Positions 1-5,733 of a DNA stretch of 6,261 nucleotides are shown here, one piece after another. Position 1 is the stretch's first letter, and every line of letters begins with the position of its first letter. Below the pieces are notes generated by a model, which was not told the DNA's origin, searched no databases, and saw only the letters and a list, made by a program, of their open reading frames with translations. The stretch spans positions 1-6,261 of the forward strand of contig CANQEC010000149.1 of the NCBI GenBank assembly GCA_947594335.1. The letters run 5' to 3'. The translations under genes were made by a program, and so were the position numbers. This DNA is from an uncultured Lachnospiraceae bacterium. Its GTDB lineage: Bacteria > Bacillota > Clostridia > Lachnospirales > Lachnospiraceae.

Positions 1-893
1 TTTTTCAGGAGAATATCGTCAATCGTGCCCGCAAGCACCGCGTCGAGCTGGTAATCCATCTGATATTTGCTGTACAGTTCGAGATAGTTCGCAAAATCCT
101 TCGCGATCTTCTCGTGCTGGATATACTGAACGATCACTTCGCGGTCAGCCTTTTTCCCAAGCTTTTCATATACTTCGAGAAGCCTGGAAAGATCCTCCCA
201 ACCGCGCGGCGTCGCAAACTGCCTGCCGTCGACCGTCGTCTCCATGCGGTAGAAATATCCGGTCCGCGCGGTGAGATACGAGGTAACCGCCGGATGGATC
301 TGCTCCTTTGCGGCATATTCCTTCCAGACCTCAAAATTCGGCTCCACCTCAATCTTCTTCACGCGGTCCATGGTGACTACGTCAAATTCGCGGACCGACT
401 TGTTGTACTCCGGGGGATTCCCCGCAGCCACAATAATCCACCCTTCGGGGATCGCATGGCTGCCGAACGTCTTATACTGCAGAAACTGAAGCATCGCCGG
501 AGCCAGCGTTTCCGAAACGCAGTTGATCTCATCCAAAAATAAAATTCCCTCGGAAAGTCCCGTCTTCTCCATCTTCTCATAGACGGCCGCAACGATTTCG
601 CTCATTGTGTAGCCGGTCACGCTGTACTCTTTCCCGCCGAACAGCTTTTTCGAGATAAACGGAAGCCCGATCGCGCTCTGCCGTGTGTGATGGGTGATCG
701 TGTACGCCACAAGGCCGATCCCGCATTCACGCGCGATCTGCTCCATGATCTGTGTCTTTCCGATCCCCGGCGCCCCTAAAAGAAGCACCGGACGCTGGCG
801 GACCGTGGGGATCACATACTCCCCGTCCTCATCCTTCAAAAGATATGATTCGATCGTATTTTTGATTTCTTCCTTCGCCCGTTTAATGTTCAT
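1..893 (-). CDS. MoxR-type AAA+ ATPase (3' end cut by window)
   Basis: A MoxR/AAA_5-type ATPase, of which 297 residues are visible; the C-terminus lies beyond base 1. It starts MNIKRAKEEI at 891-893. The motifs are in the expected order: Walker A GAPGIGKT (residues 40-47), Walker B ILFLDE (117-122), sensor 1 Asn in AAGNP (157-161), an Arg-finger-like MDR (175-177) and sensor 2 in TPRGW (228-232). Family knowledge: such ATPases form hexameric rings and work with a VWA-domain partner as chaperones that remodel or load cofactors into protein complexes in the cytoplasm. The likely partner is the VWA protein at 2678-4195, but the hydrolase and thyX genes lie between them. The ribosome binding site is weak (an AAGAG stretch about 12 nt upstream), so translation may depend on the upstream message. 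The family call is firm; the substrate is unknown. Confidence 0.93.
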   Translation of the reverse strand, partial: MNIKRAKEEIKNTIESYLLKDEDGEYVIPTVRQRPVLLLGAPGIGKTQIMEQIARECGIGLVAYTITHHTRQSAIGLPFISKKLFGGKEYSVTGYTMSEIVAAVYEKMEKTGLSEGILFLDEINCVSETLAPAMLQFLQYKTFGSHAIPEGWIIVAAGNPPEYNKSVREFDVVTMDRVKKIEVEPNFEVWKEYAAKEQIHPAVTSYLTARTGYFYRMETTVDGRQFATPRGWEDLSRLLEVYEKLGKKADREVIVQYIQHEKIAKDFANYLELYSKYQMDYQLDAVLAGTIDDILLK

Positions 894-920
894 GTTCTGT
901 CACTCTTTTCAAAAATTCGC

Positions 921-936
921 GCCCTGCGGACAGGGC
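921..936 (-). other. Small GC-rich hairpin ahead of the ATPase gene
   Basis: A perfect 6-bp stem (GCCCTG / CAGGGC) with a 4-nt loop lies between thyX and the ATPase gene. On the transcribed strand it is followed by GCGAATTTTTG, so it faintly resembles an intrinsic terminator. The T run is short and starts about five bases after the stem, and the ATPase start is only 27 nt past the stem. That leaves almost no room for a new promoter. It is more likely a partial attenuator, an RNA processing or stability hairpin, or chance. Confidence 0.35.
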
Positions 937-945
937 AGACTCAGA

Positions 946-1032
946 GATGAAAGCCCTCAGAGCGTCTCCTGTGCATAAACCGGCCAGGCAAGTAAGCCTG
1001 CCGCCGGTTATGCATGGAGACTGGCTTTCATC
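946..1032. repeat. Long palindrome (copy 1) overlapping the thyX stop
   Basis: An imperfect inverted repeat of 87 bp. Nested arms pair as follows: 946-955 with 1023-1032 (GATGAAAGCC/GGCTTTCATC, perfect 10 bp), 964-969 with 1016-1021 (GTCTCC/GGAGAC), 972-983 with 1004-1014 (one bulged base), and 985-989 with 996-1000 around a 6-nt loop. The left arm has eight extra bases (956-963). The outer right arm contains the thyX stop codon. There is no T run after it, so it is not a standard terminator. Its left end (TGAAAG, then CGTCTC, then TGCA) resembles that of the palindrome at 2486-2553. It is probably a dispersed intergenic palindromic element, and in RNA it would fold into a strong 3' hairpin on the thyX message. 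Confidence 0.8.
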
Positions 1033-1648
1033 CTATATCATCAAAGATCACCGGAATCCTCTCCTTAAGCTGCGCAAGAAGCTCTCGGGCCAGTACCCGG
1101 ATATCCGGATGCGCCGCCGCGTCGGAGCGCAGCTTCAGAAAATGCCTCCACTCGCGCAGGTTCATCGTCACCATGATCTCCGTCTTTGTGCAGGTCGGAA
1201 GTACGGACCGGGCAGTCTGCGGCTTACAGCCGTCGGCAAGCAGCGCGAAATAATACTTTTCCGCAGCCTCCATCGCCTCGAGCCAGTCCCGATACTCCGG
1301 CGTGCCTTCCTGGATATCCACGGGGCGGATCACCGTGATCTCATTGCTGAATTTATCTTTGGAATAATTGCAGTACCGCGTGCTCTCCTGCGCGTAGCTC
1401 GCGATGCGGTGGCGCACGATCTCATGGGAGATCCCGCGGTCTGTCGTGAATTTCACCGTGATATTATAATGCTCAATCACCGCCTCATGACCGCGCCTGA
1501 TAATGCCCGCGACAAATTTCTCCGCGGAATCCTCCGTGATATTGTTCTCTGACTTGTAGCAGACTCTCCCCACTTTTTCAATATGCGCAAGGATCTCCCT
1601 GCCGTTGATCGGGGTGATAATCTCCACACCCGGCTGAATTATCTTCAT
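1028..1648 (-). CDS. thyX: Flavin-dependent thymidylate synthase ThyX
   Basis: Makes dTMP from dUMP, using methylenetetrahydrofolate as carbon donor and FAD with NADPH as reductant. It is a cytoplasmic homotetramer and the alternative to ThyA. The protein is 206 residues, slightly shorter than many family members but complete. The ThyX signature RHRX7S is present as RHRIASYAQES (residues 79-89), followed by TRY. The second conserved block runs from PTCTKTE (151-157) through TMNLREWRHFLKLR (161-174) to AHPDIR (179-184). The Arg at 174 is in the region that holds dUMP in known structures. The start at 1648 follows an AAAGGA sequence about 11 nt upstream. It lies 62 nt after the hydrolase stop and is probably co-transcribed with it. 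Having thyX suggests, but does not prove, that this organism lacks thyA. The stop codon lies inside the palindrome at 946-1032. Confidence 0.97.
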   Translation of the reverse strand: MKIIQPGVEIITPINGREILAHIEKVGRVCYKSENNITEDSAEKFVAGIIRRGHEAVIEHYNITVKFTTDRGISHEIVRHRIASYAQESTRYCNYSKDKFSNEITVIRPVDIQEGTPEYRDWLEAMEAAEKYYFALLADGCKPQTARSVLPTCTKTEIMVTMNLREWRHFLKLRSDAAAHPDIRVLARELLAQLKERIPVIFDDIG

Positions 1649-1710
1649 GGCCTACCTGTCCTTTCATCCGCGGCGCGCCCCGTCTGCAGGGCATAACCAC
1701 CGTCCTCTTT

Positions 1711-2469
1711 CTACAGCTGCATCTCCGTCAAAAATTTCTTTACCGCATCTGTCATCACTTCAAGGTGATAATCGAAGCAGTGCGTATCTCCGGGCACGAT
1801 CACCAGCCTGGCGTTGGCGTAAAGCTTTTCCGCCCTCTGTGCGTACTCCAGCGGAACCGCCTCATCCCTATCGCCCTGCACAATAAGTACCGGACCGCGG
1901 AAACGTTCAATCTCATCTTCCACATGGATTGTCTGAGCCAGGCGGACATAATTGCCGTTTAAGCGCAGATCGTCCGCCTCCAGAAGATCCGGAATATGCA
2001 CAGGATCAAAAGATCTTCCCAGCAGGCTCCCCTGCCTCGCCCCGTCCGGAATCATCCACGCAGGCGAAAGAGGAATAATCGCCTTCAGATCGTCCGCTTT
2101 CATACCGCCCACAAGCATGGTGAGCAGACCTCCCTGAGAGTGCCCGCAGAGATACAGATCGCTGACAAAATCCAGCGTCTTCGCATAATCAACCACCGCC
2201 AGCGCATTCGTCACCCATTTATAAAGCGTGTGATCTTCAAATCTGCCGCTGCTTTTCCCATGGCCGTACATCTCCACCCTGAGAGCGGCAAAACCCACGG
2301 AATTTGCGGTCTTTGCGGCCGCGGTAATATGCCTCTCCTCCATGTGCCCGGTAAACCCATGGATCACAATCACCAGCGGACATTTCCCGGACTTCCCTTG
2401 CATGGTTTCCGGCATGTCCAGTTTCGCGTGAAGTCTGACTCCGTCGTTCTCAATAAAAAATTCTTTCAT
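1711..2469 (-). CDS. Alpha/beta hydrolase, Est1E-like feruloyl (cinnamoyl) esterase
   Basis: A 252-residue serine hydrolase. From memory it resembles Est1E, the feruloyl esterase of Butyrivibrio proteoclasticus, over its whole length. Shared motifs are HGFTGH (37-42, oxyanion hole), EERHI (44-48), MYGHGKS (67-73), FEDHTL (77-82), GHSQGG (109-114), PLSPA (133-137), GNYVR (172-176) and PGDTHC (226-231). The predicted triad is Ser111, Asp202 (in GDRDEAVP) and His230. There is no signal peptide, so it should act in the cytoplasm on imported small esters. Known relatives release ferulic and related acids from plant cell-wall fragments; the exact substrate here is inference, and a general carboxylesterase role is possible. 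The start at 2469 is set by an excellent AAGGAGG site. It is followed by thyX after 62 nt. Confidence 0.92.
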   Translation of the reverse strand: MKEFFIENDGVRLHAKLDMPETMQGKSGKCPLVIVIHGFTGHMEERHITAAAKTANSVGFAALRVEMYGHGKSSGRFEDHTLYKWVTNALAVVDYAKTLDFVSDLYLCGHSQGGLLTMLVGGMKADDLKAIIPLSPAWMIPDGARQGSLLGRSFDPVHIPDLLEADDLRLNGNYVRLAQTIHVEDEIERFRGPVLIVQGDRDEAVPLEYAQRAEKLYANARLVIVPGDTHCFDYHLEVMTDAVKKFLTEMQL

Positions 2470-2475
2470 GGCTTT

Positions 2476-2482
2476 CCTCCTT
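2476..2482 (-). promoter_or_regulatory. Strong Shine-Dalgarno site of the hydrolase gene
   Basis: AAGGAGG, a full match to the anti-Shine-Dalgarno sequence, lies 6 nt before the ATG at 2467-2469. It fixes this start and argues against a longer reading frame running in from the palindrome upstream. Confidence 0.9.
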
Positions 2483-2485
2483 ACT

Positions 2486-2553
2486 GTGAAAGTCCGTCTC
2501 TATGCAAAGGCAGACGGCAAATTTATTTGCCCGTCTGGCTCTGCATAAGAGAC
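2486..2553. repeat. Long palindrome (copy 2) in the hydrolase 5' leader
   Basis: The core inverted repeat is 2496-2553. GTCTC (2496-2500) pairs with GAGAC (2549-2553), TATGCA (2501-2506) with TGCATA (2542-2547), and 2511-2522 with 2525-2537 (one bulge), leaving only a 2-nt tip. The left flank 2486-2495 (GTGAAAGTCC) resembles the matching flank of the palindrome at 946-1032. The element sits 16 nt before the hydrolase start, next to its ribosome binding site, so an RNA hairpin here could affect translation. In the transcribed direction no T run follows, so it is not a typical terminator for the VWA gene. Confidence 0.8.
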
Positions 2554-2677
2554 ACAAGCAGGTATGAGCAAAACAGCGATGCGAACGAACGTGAGCAGCG
2601 TGATTTGCGAATACATGCAGGAGTGCGTGAGCTGCGAAGCAGCGGAGCAATCCGTGGACTTTCCTACCTACTTGATA
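2554..2677. other. Intergenic spacer after the VWA gene, no gene seen
   Basis: About 124 bp between the VWA stop and the palindrome at 2486-2553. It is rich in short recurring GTGAGC, GCGAA and GCAGC words. One small perfect stem is seen, GCTGC (2631-2635) with GCAGC (2639-2643) around a GAA loop. A 66-codon frame crosses it but looks like translated repeat. No clear sigma-A promoter or T-tailed terminator is visible. It may be the rest of a larger dispersed repeat unit that includes the palindrome. Confidence 0.5.
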
Positions 2678-4195
2678 TCAGGCATCGTAATCCTCCGGAT
2701 CGAGAATCAGTTTGATCGCCCAGGGAGGAACATCGACATCCCGATAGTCCTCTTTCAAAAAAACAAACGCCGTTTCATACCGCGGCTTGCGCAGCGGAAA
2801 AGTCCCGTATCCATCCGTAAAGTAGATCAGTCCGCGCAGCCAGTTAAAGGCCTGGCGGCGCAGCAGCTCCTCCACATATACGAACGCCGGCCGGAAATCC
2901 GTTCCGCCCAGTCCTTTCACGGTGAAATTTCTTATATAAGTTTCAAGCTCACGTCTGTCTGTGATGACTGCATCCTCCTGCACCTTGTCGTCACATTGGA
3001 GGATATGAATGTTGATCTTCCGGAAAAAGCTCTCCGACTCCTGCAGAATGCCGCAGGTCTCCTCAAGAAAACGTTTCACCAGATCTCCTTTGCAGGACAT
3101 GGAGGTATCGACCACAATGACGAAATCCTCAATCTTTTTGACTTCCTTCGTCTCAAGCGGCTCGATCAGCGGCATATTGCCGTACAGCTCCATCCCGTAA
3201 TTGTAAAAGATATAATCGAACGAATCCGGATCGACCTGCATCTCCTCTTTCAGCACCGAAAATTTCCGGAGAAACTCGCGATAATCATACCGCTTCCGGT
3301 TTTCGATCTGTATCTGGTCCGTCAAACTTTTCGCGTCCCCGGAAGCCTCCTTTGAAAAGGTCTCCATCTCCGTCTGCATCCGGTCGCGGATATCCTCCCA
3401 TTTTTTCTGCTGCGGCTGCGCTCTGTTCGGATCGTCCTCCTGCTGCCACAGACGATGATCATCCACCGAAAACTCCCGCGCGAGCCGGTCAAGATAAGGC
3501 TGCGGGAAATGCTTCCTGGCAAGAATCCGGTAAATCCGCTCCGCAGTCGCCGTGAATTTTTTCTCATATGCCGTCCCGCGGTTCTGCTCTTTTCCGCCTG
3601 ACTTTTCGATCCGATCATCCTCTGTTCCGGGACGTTCTGCATCTGCTGTGAATTTTTCTCCATATCCGGACTCCCGGCGCCGGTTTTTTGCTCCGGCATC
3701 CGCAGACGGTTCCCGGACTGGCTGCCTTGTACCGGCATTTTCAAAATACGCGGCGCTTCCCCATCCCGAAAATTCCCGGTACACGCTTCTTCGAAACGTG
3801 GATTTCGGCACATGCACGGCCCGTATCTCAAGATCGTCGATCACCCATTCCGCCGTAATATCGCACGCCAGATTCCAGTATTCCTCATCGCGCCCTTTTC
3901 GGTTCCAGAGGTGGCAGAACAGACAGTGCAGGATGCTGTGCAGATACGCGCGGTTCACCAGCACCCGGCTTTTGCGAAACAGAGAAGCAAGCTGCCCAGG
4001 GTTGAAATACAGCGCGCTTCCGTCCGTCCCCGTGACCGTGATCTGCTGCTCTGGCACCAGCGCCAGAGAGGAAAGCGCCACATCTAGGAACCGCATATTC
4101 AGATAAAGCTCATTGCGCGCATTGCGCAGGATATCCATGCCAATCTCCGCAAAAACCACTTCCCGCTCCCGCTGAGCATTGATCGGATTTTCCAT
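2678..4195 (-). CDS. DUF2201-type protein: degenerate metallopeptidase-like domain plus VWA domain
   Basis: A 505-residue cytoplasmic protein with no signal peptide. The N-terminal part (about 1-130) matches the putative metallopeptidase half of DUF2201 proteins, but its HExxH-like motif reads HSILH (86-90), with His95 and Asp112 downstream. The catalytic Glu is therefore Ser, and peptidase activity is doubtful. A charged, low-complexity linker (about 155-215) contains a duplicated tract. The C-terminal VWA-like domain (about 355-500) has a full MIDAS: DTSMS (363-367), Thr432 in GGTDF and Asp461 in FTDG. VWA proteins of this kind pair with MoxR ATPases, and one lies downstream at 1-893. The start at 4195 is supported by a GGGAGGGG site 7 nt upstream. 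It follows the LRR gene by 37 nt and is very probably in one operon with it. Confidence 0.88.
   Translation of the reverse strand: MENPINAQREREVVFAEIGMDILRNARNELYLNMRFLDVALSSLALVPEQQITVTGTDGSALYFNPGQLASLFRKSRVLVNRAYLHSILHCLFCHLWNRKGRDEEYWNLACDITAEWVIDDLEIRAVHVPKSTFRRSVYREFSGWGSAAYFENAGTRQPVREPSADAGAKNRRRESGYGEKFTADAERPGTEDDRIEKSGGKEQNRGTAYEKKFTATAERIYRILARKHFPQPYLDRLAREFSVDDHRLWQQEDDPNRAQPQQKKWEDIRDRMQTEMETFSKEASGDAKSLTDQIQIENRKRYDYREFLRKFSVLKEEMQVDPDSFDYIFYNYGMELYGNMPLIEPLETKEVKKIEDFVIVVDTSMSCKGDLVKRFLEETCGILQESESFFRKINIHILQCDDKVQEDAVITDRRELETYIRNFTVKGLGGTDFRPAFVYVEELLRRQAFNWLRGLIYFTDGYGTFPLRKPRYETAFVFLKEDYRDVDVPPWAIKLILDPEDYDA
3536..3667 (-). repeat. In-frame duplicated tract in the VWA-protein linker
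   Basis: Residues 177-188 (GYGEKFTADAER, bases 3632-3667) recur in similar form at 209-220 (AYEKKFTATAER, bases 3536-3571). The copies are offset by 32 codons. The DNA shares a GTGAATTTTT-type stretch (plus-strand reading) in both copies, with a one-base length difference in the T run offset nearby. The second copy abuts a conserved-looking helical segment starting IYRILARKHF, so the first may be an expansion of the linker. Confidence 0.6.
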
Positions 4196-4202
4196 GCGGC
4201 AT

Positions 4203-4210
4203 CCCCTCCC
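4203..4210 (-). promoter_or_regulatory. Shine-Dalgarno site of the VWA gene
   Basis: GGGAGGGG lies in the 37-nt gap after the LRR stop, 7 nt before the ATG at 4193-4195. An out-of-frame ATG overlaps the site's 3' side, so this spacing decides the start. Confidence 0.75.
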
Positions 4211-4232
4211 TGTTTTTTATCCGGTCATTTTG

Positions 4233-5507
4233 TTACAGTTCAAATCTGCGGCGTTCCTCCAGAGTTCTTCTCCTTTTATCTCTTTTTCCCGCATTTCTCC
4301 GGCTTTCCATCAGAAAGCCGACCGCTTCCACAAAGCGTTCCTTCCCCGCAAGCTCCGTCAGCACATCATAAAAGTCCGGATGCGCCTCCCCCGCAAGCTT
4401 TGCAAGAAACCGGATTCCTCTCATATCGCGTGCGTGGACAAACAGCTCCGCAAACCGCGCAAACTCCGAAATCACATATTCCTCGTACTGCCGGCGCGCG
4501 GTTTCCAAAAGTCCGTGCGGAAACCACAGCCGCCCCACCGCCAGACGCGCAGTGATCTCAAAATCCTCCCGCGCCACCGCGTACGGAAAGAGACGGTCAT
4601 ACTGCTGAAAATCAAATACCCTGTTCTGGAAGCAATTCCGGTACAGAATCCCGCTCCCGTGCACATGCGTCTCCAGAATCCGGGCCGGCGTGTTTTCAAC
4701 GCCTTCCTCATAAAATTCCGGGAAGATCAGGCGCGCCATAAGAACAGAGCCCGCTTCCCCGTCCTTTTCAGCCTCCGTAAAATATGGCCTGTCATCCCGC
4801 GACAGAAACTCCACCTCCACCGCCTCCGGCACTTCATCAAGCATCTGCTTCAGGGACGACTTCCCGTCCTCTCCCAGATGCAGGCGGATCTTTTTGATAT
4901 GATGACAGCCCGTAAAAACTCCGCTTCCCCAGTCCGAAAGAGCGCTGTCAAATTCCAGCAGTTCCAGGGCATCGCAATTGTACAGGCAGTAGCGCCCGAC
5001 GCGCCGGATACTGCCCGGCAGTACCAGTTCTTTTAACTTATTTCCACAAAGAGGCGGAATCAGCCTGTCCGGTGCCTGTATCCCTTTTTCTGTCAGCTGC
5101 CCCAAAAACGTGCCGCGGAACTTGTCCGGTTCCGCTTTGCTGGAAGATCTTCCCTCTCTTTGTCTCAGATCAGGCGAGTTGAACATCTCTTCGCGGAATC
5201 TATTCGGTTCCGCCCCGCAGGCAATTTCTCCTTCCTCCTGCTTCTGCCCCGGGTAAAAACCGGCGCTTTCCTGAAAAATCAGAAGTTTTCCCGCCTCAAA
5301 TTCCTTTTGAAGCGCCTTCTCATCCATATGGGCGGAAAAACAGTAGGGCCCCACTTCCGTTACCAAAAGCCCGCAGATCTGTTCCGGTATAACTGCGTAT
5401 TCCTCATGGGAAAAACAGCGCCGGATCACCGCGCTGTCTCCCTTTTTCTCATACATGAAAACCGGACCCATGTCAGGACTGCTGTTCTGACCAAATCCCT
5501 CTCCCAT
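4233..5507 (-). CDS. BspA-type (LRR_5) leucine-rich repeat protein with helical C-terminus
   Basis: A 424-residue protein with no signal peptide or membrane segment, unlike the surface-exposed BspA proteins, so probably cytoplasmic. LRR_5-type units are seen at about 37-60 (VIPEQI..LLVTEVGPYCFS) and 155-210 (LKELVLPGSIRRVG.YCLYNC, then FTGCHHIKKIRL). Between them lies a polar linker (about 85-150) with a duplicated AEP.+FR tract. The C-terminal half (about 285-400) is predicted helical. Its last part (VLTELAGKERFVEAVGFLME, 382-401) faintly resembles an ankyrin-type helix pair. It ends in a very basic tail (403-424). The start at 5507 follows GAGAGG by 7 nt. Position just before the VWA gene suggests a target- or partner-binding role in a MoxR/VWA system; this is inference, and no enzyme motif is seen. 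Confidence 0.8.
   Translation of the reverse strand: MGEGFGQNSSPDMGPVFMYEKKGDSAVIRRCFSHEEYAVIPEQICGLLVTEVGPYCFSAHMDEKALQKEFEAGKLLIFQESAGFYPGQKQEEGEIACGAEPNRFREEMFNSPDLRQREGRSSSKAEPDKFRGTFLGQLTEKGIQAPDRLIPPLCGNKLKELVLPGSIRRVGRYCLYNCDALELLEFDSALSDWGSGVFTGCHHIKKIRLHLGEDGKSSLKQMLDEVPEAVEVEFLSRDDRPYFTEAEKDGEAGSVLMARLIFPEFYEEGVENTPARILETHVHGSGILYRNCFQNRVFDFQQYDRLFPYAVAREDFEITARLAVGRLWFPHGLLETARRQYEEYVISEFARFAELFVHARDMRGIRFLAKLAGEAHPDFYDVLTELAGKERFVEAVGFLMESRRNAGKRDKRRRTLEERRRFEL
5115..5213 (-). repeat. Duplicated hairpin-forming tract within the LRR gene
   Basis: Two 21-bp copies at 5115-5135 and 5193-5213 are offset by 78 bp, exactly 26 codons, so the reading frame is kept. Each begins GCGGAA and ends GGTTCCGC. 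The first is a perfect 7-bp inverted repeat (GCGGAAC / GTTCCGC) with a 7-nt loop. They encode AEPDKFR (125-131) and AEPNRFR (99-105) in the linker between LRR units. Confidence 0.65.
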
Positions 5508-5514
5508 AAATCCG

Positions 5515-5520
5515 CCTCTC
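5515..5520 (-). promoter_or_regulatory. Shine-Dalgarno site of the LRR gene
   Basis: GAGAGG lies 7 nt before the ATG at 5505-5507. It favours this start over the in-frame internal Met codons at residues 13 and 18. Confidence 0.65.
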
Positions 5521-5544
5521 TTCCTGCTGCCGGAAATTACTCCG

Positions 5545-5561
5545 CTCCGGCCTTACCGGAG
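5545..5561 (-). other. Small hairpin at the end of the repeat tract
   Basis: CTCCGG pairs with CCGGAG around a 5-nt loop in the leader of the LRR gene, overlapping the last repeat copy and its TAA. No T run follows in the transcribed direction, so it is not called as a terminator. Confidence 0.4.
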
Positions 5562-5733
5562 AACCTGCACAATTTCATACGCTGATGATGCCGCTTTCCC
5601 CAGCCCTCAAAATCGTCTTTCTTCAGTCTGCCGAGAACCTGCACAATCTCATACACTGACGGTGCTGCTTTCTCCCGGCTCTTCAAATTGCCTTTCTTCA
5701 GTCCTACCGGAGAACCTGCACAATTTCATACGC
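5554..5733 (-). repeat. Tandem repeat of the DUF554 gene's 3' end (about 2.4 units)
   Basis: Three copies of a segment coding for the peptide YEIVQVL lie at about 5705-5733 (the true 3' end of the DUF554 gene), 5631-5656 and 5554-5582. Offsets are 77 and 74 bp. The outer copies are identical over 29 bases and both end CTCCGG plus a stop codon (TAG, TAA). The middle copy has changes and reads on without a stop at that point. The stretches between copies are also alike, for example both end (plus strand) in CTTTCTTCAGTC. This tract fills most of the ~196-nt gap before the LRR gene; no clear promoter was seen in it. Confidence 0.85.

Noticed and set aside
946..1032. Palindrome as an intrinsic terminator of thyX
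   Set aside because: No T run follows the stem in the transcribed direction, and the outer arm contains the thyX stop codon.
947..1552. Plus-strand 201-codon frame
   Set aside because: It is antisense to thyX, whose catalytic motifs are intact, and its start lies in the palindrome.
2450..2650. 66-codon minus-strand frame overlapping the hydrolase start
   Set aside because: It runs through the palindrome and the repeat-like spacer, is rich in Cys, His, Arg and Ala, resembles no known domain, and overlaps the well-supported hydrolase start. It is most likely translated repeat.
3322..3831. Minus-strand 169-codon frame inside the VWA gene
   Set aside because: It is another frame of the same DNA, very rich in Arg and Ser. 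The VWA frame is continuous with motifs on both sides.
1996..5036. Long plus-strand frames at 1996-2715, 2564-3355, 3552-4106 and 4179-5036
   Set aside because: All lie antisense to genes with clear domains. Their products are rich in Arg, His, Pro and Ser without domains, as expected of shadow frames in GC-rich DNA.
5554..5733. CRISPR-like reading of the three repeats
   Set aside because: The between-copy stretches are themselves similar, the spacings are 74 and 77 bp, and one copy is coding sequence of the DUF554 gene. This is a tandem duplication, not an array.
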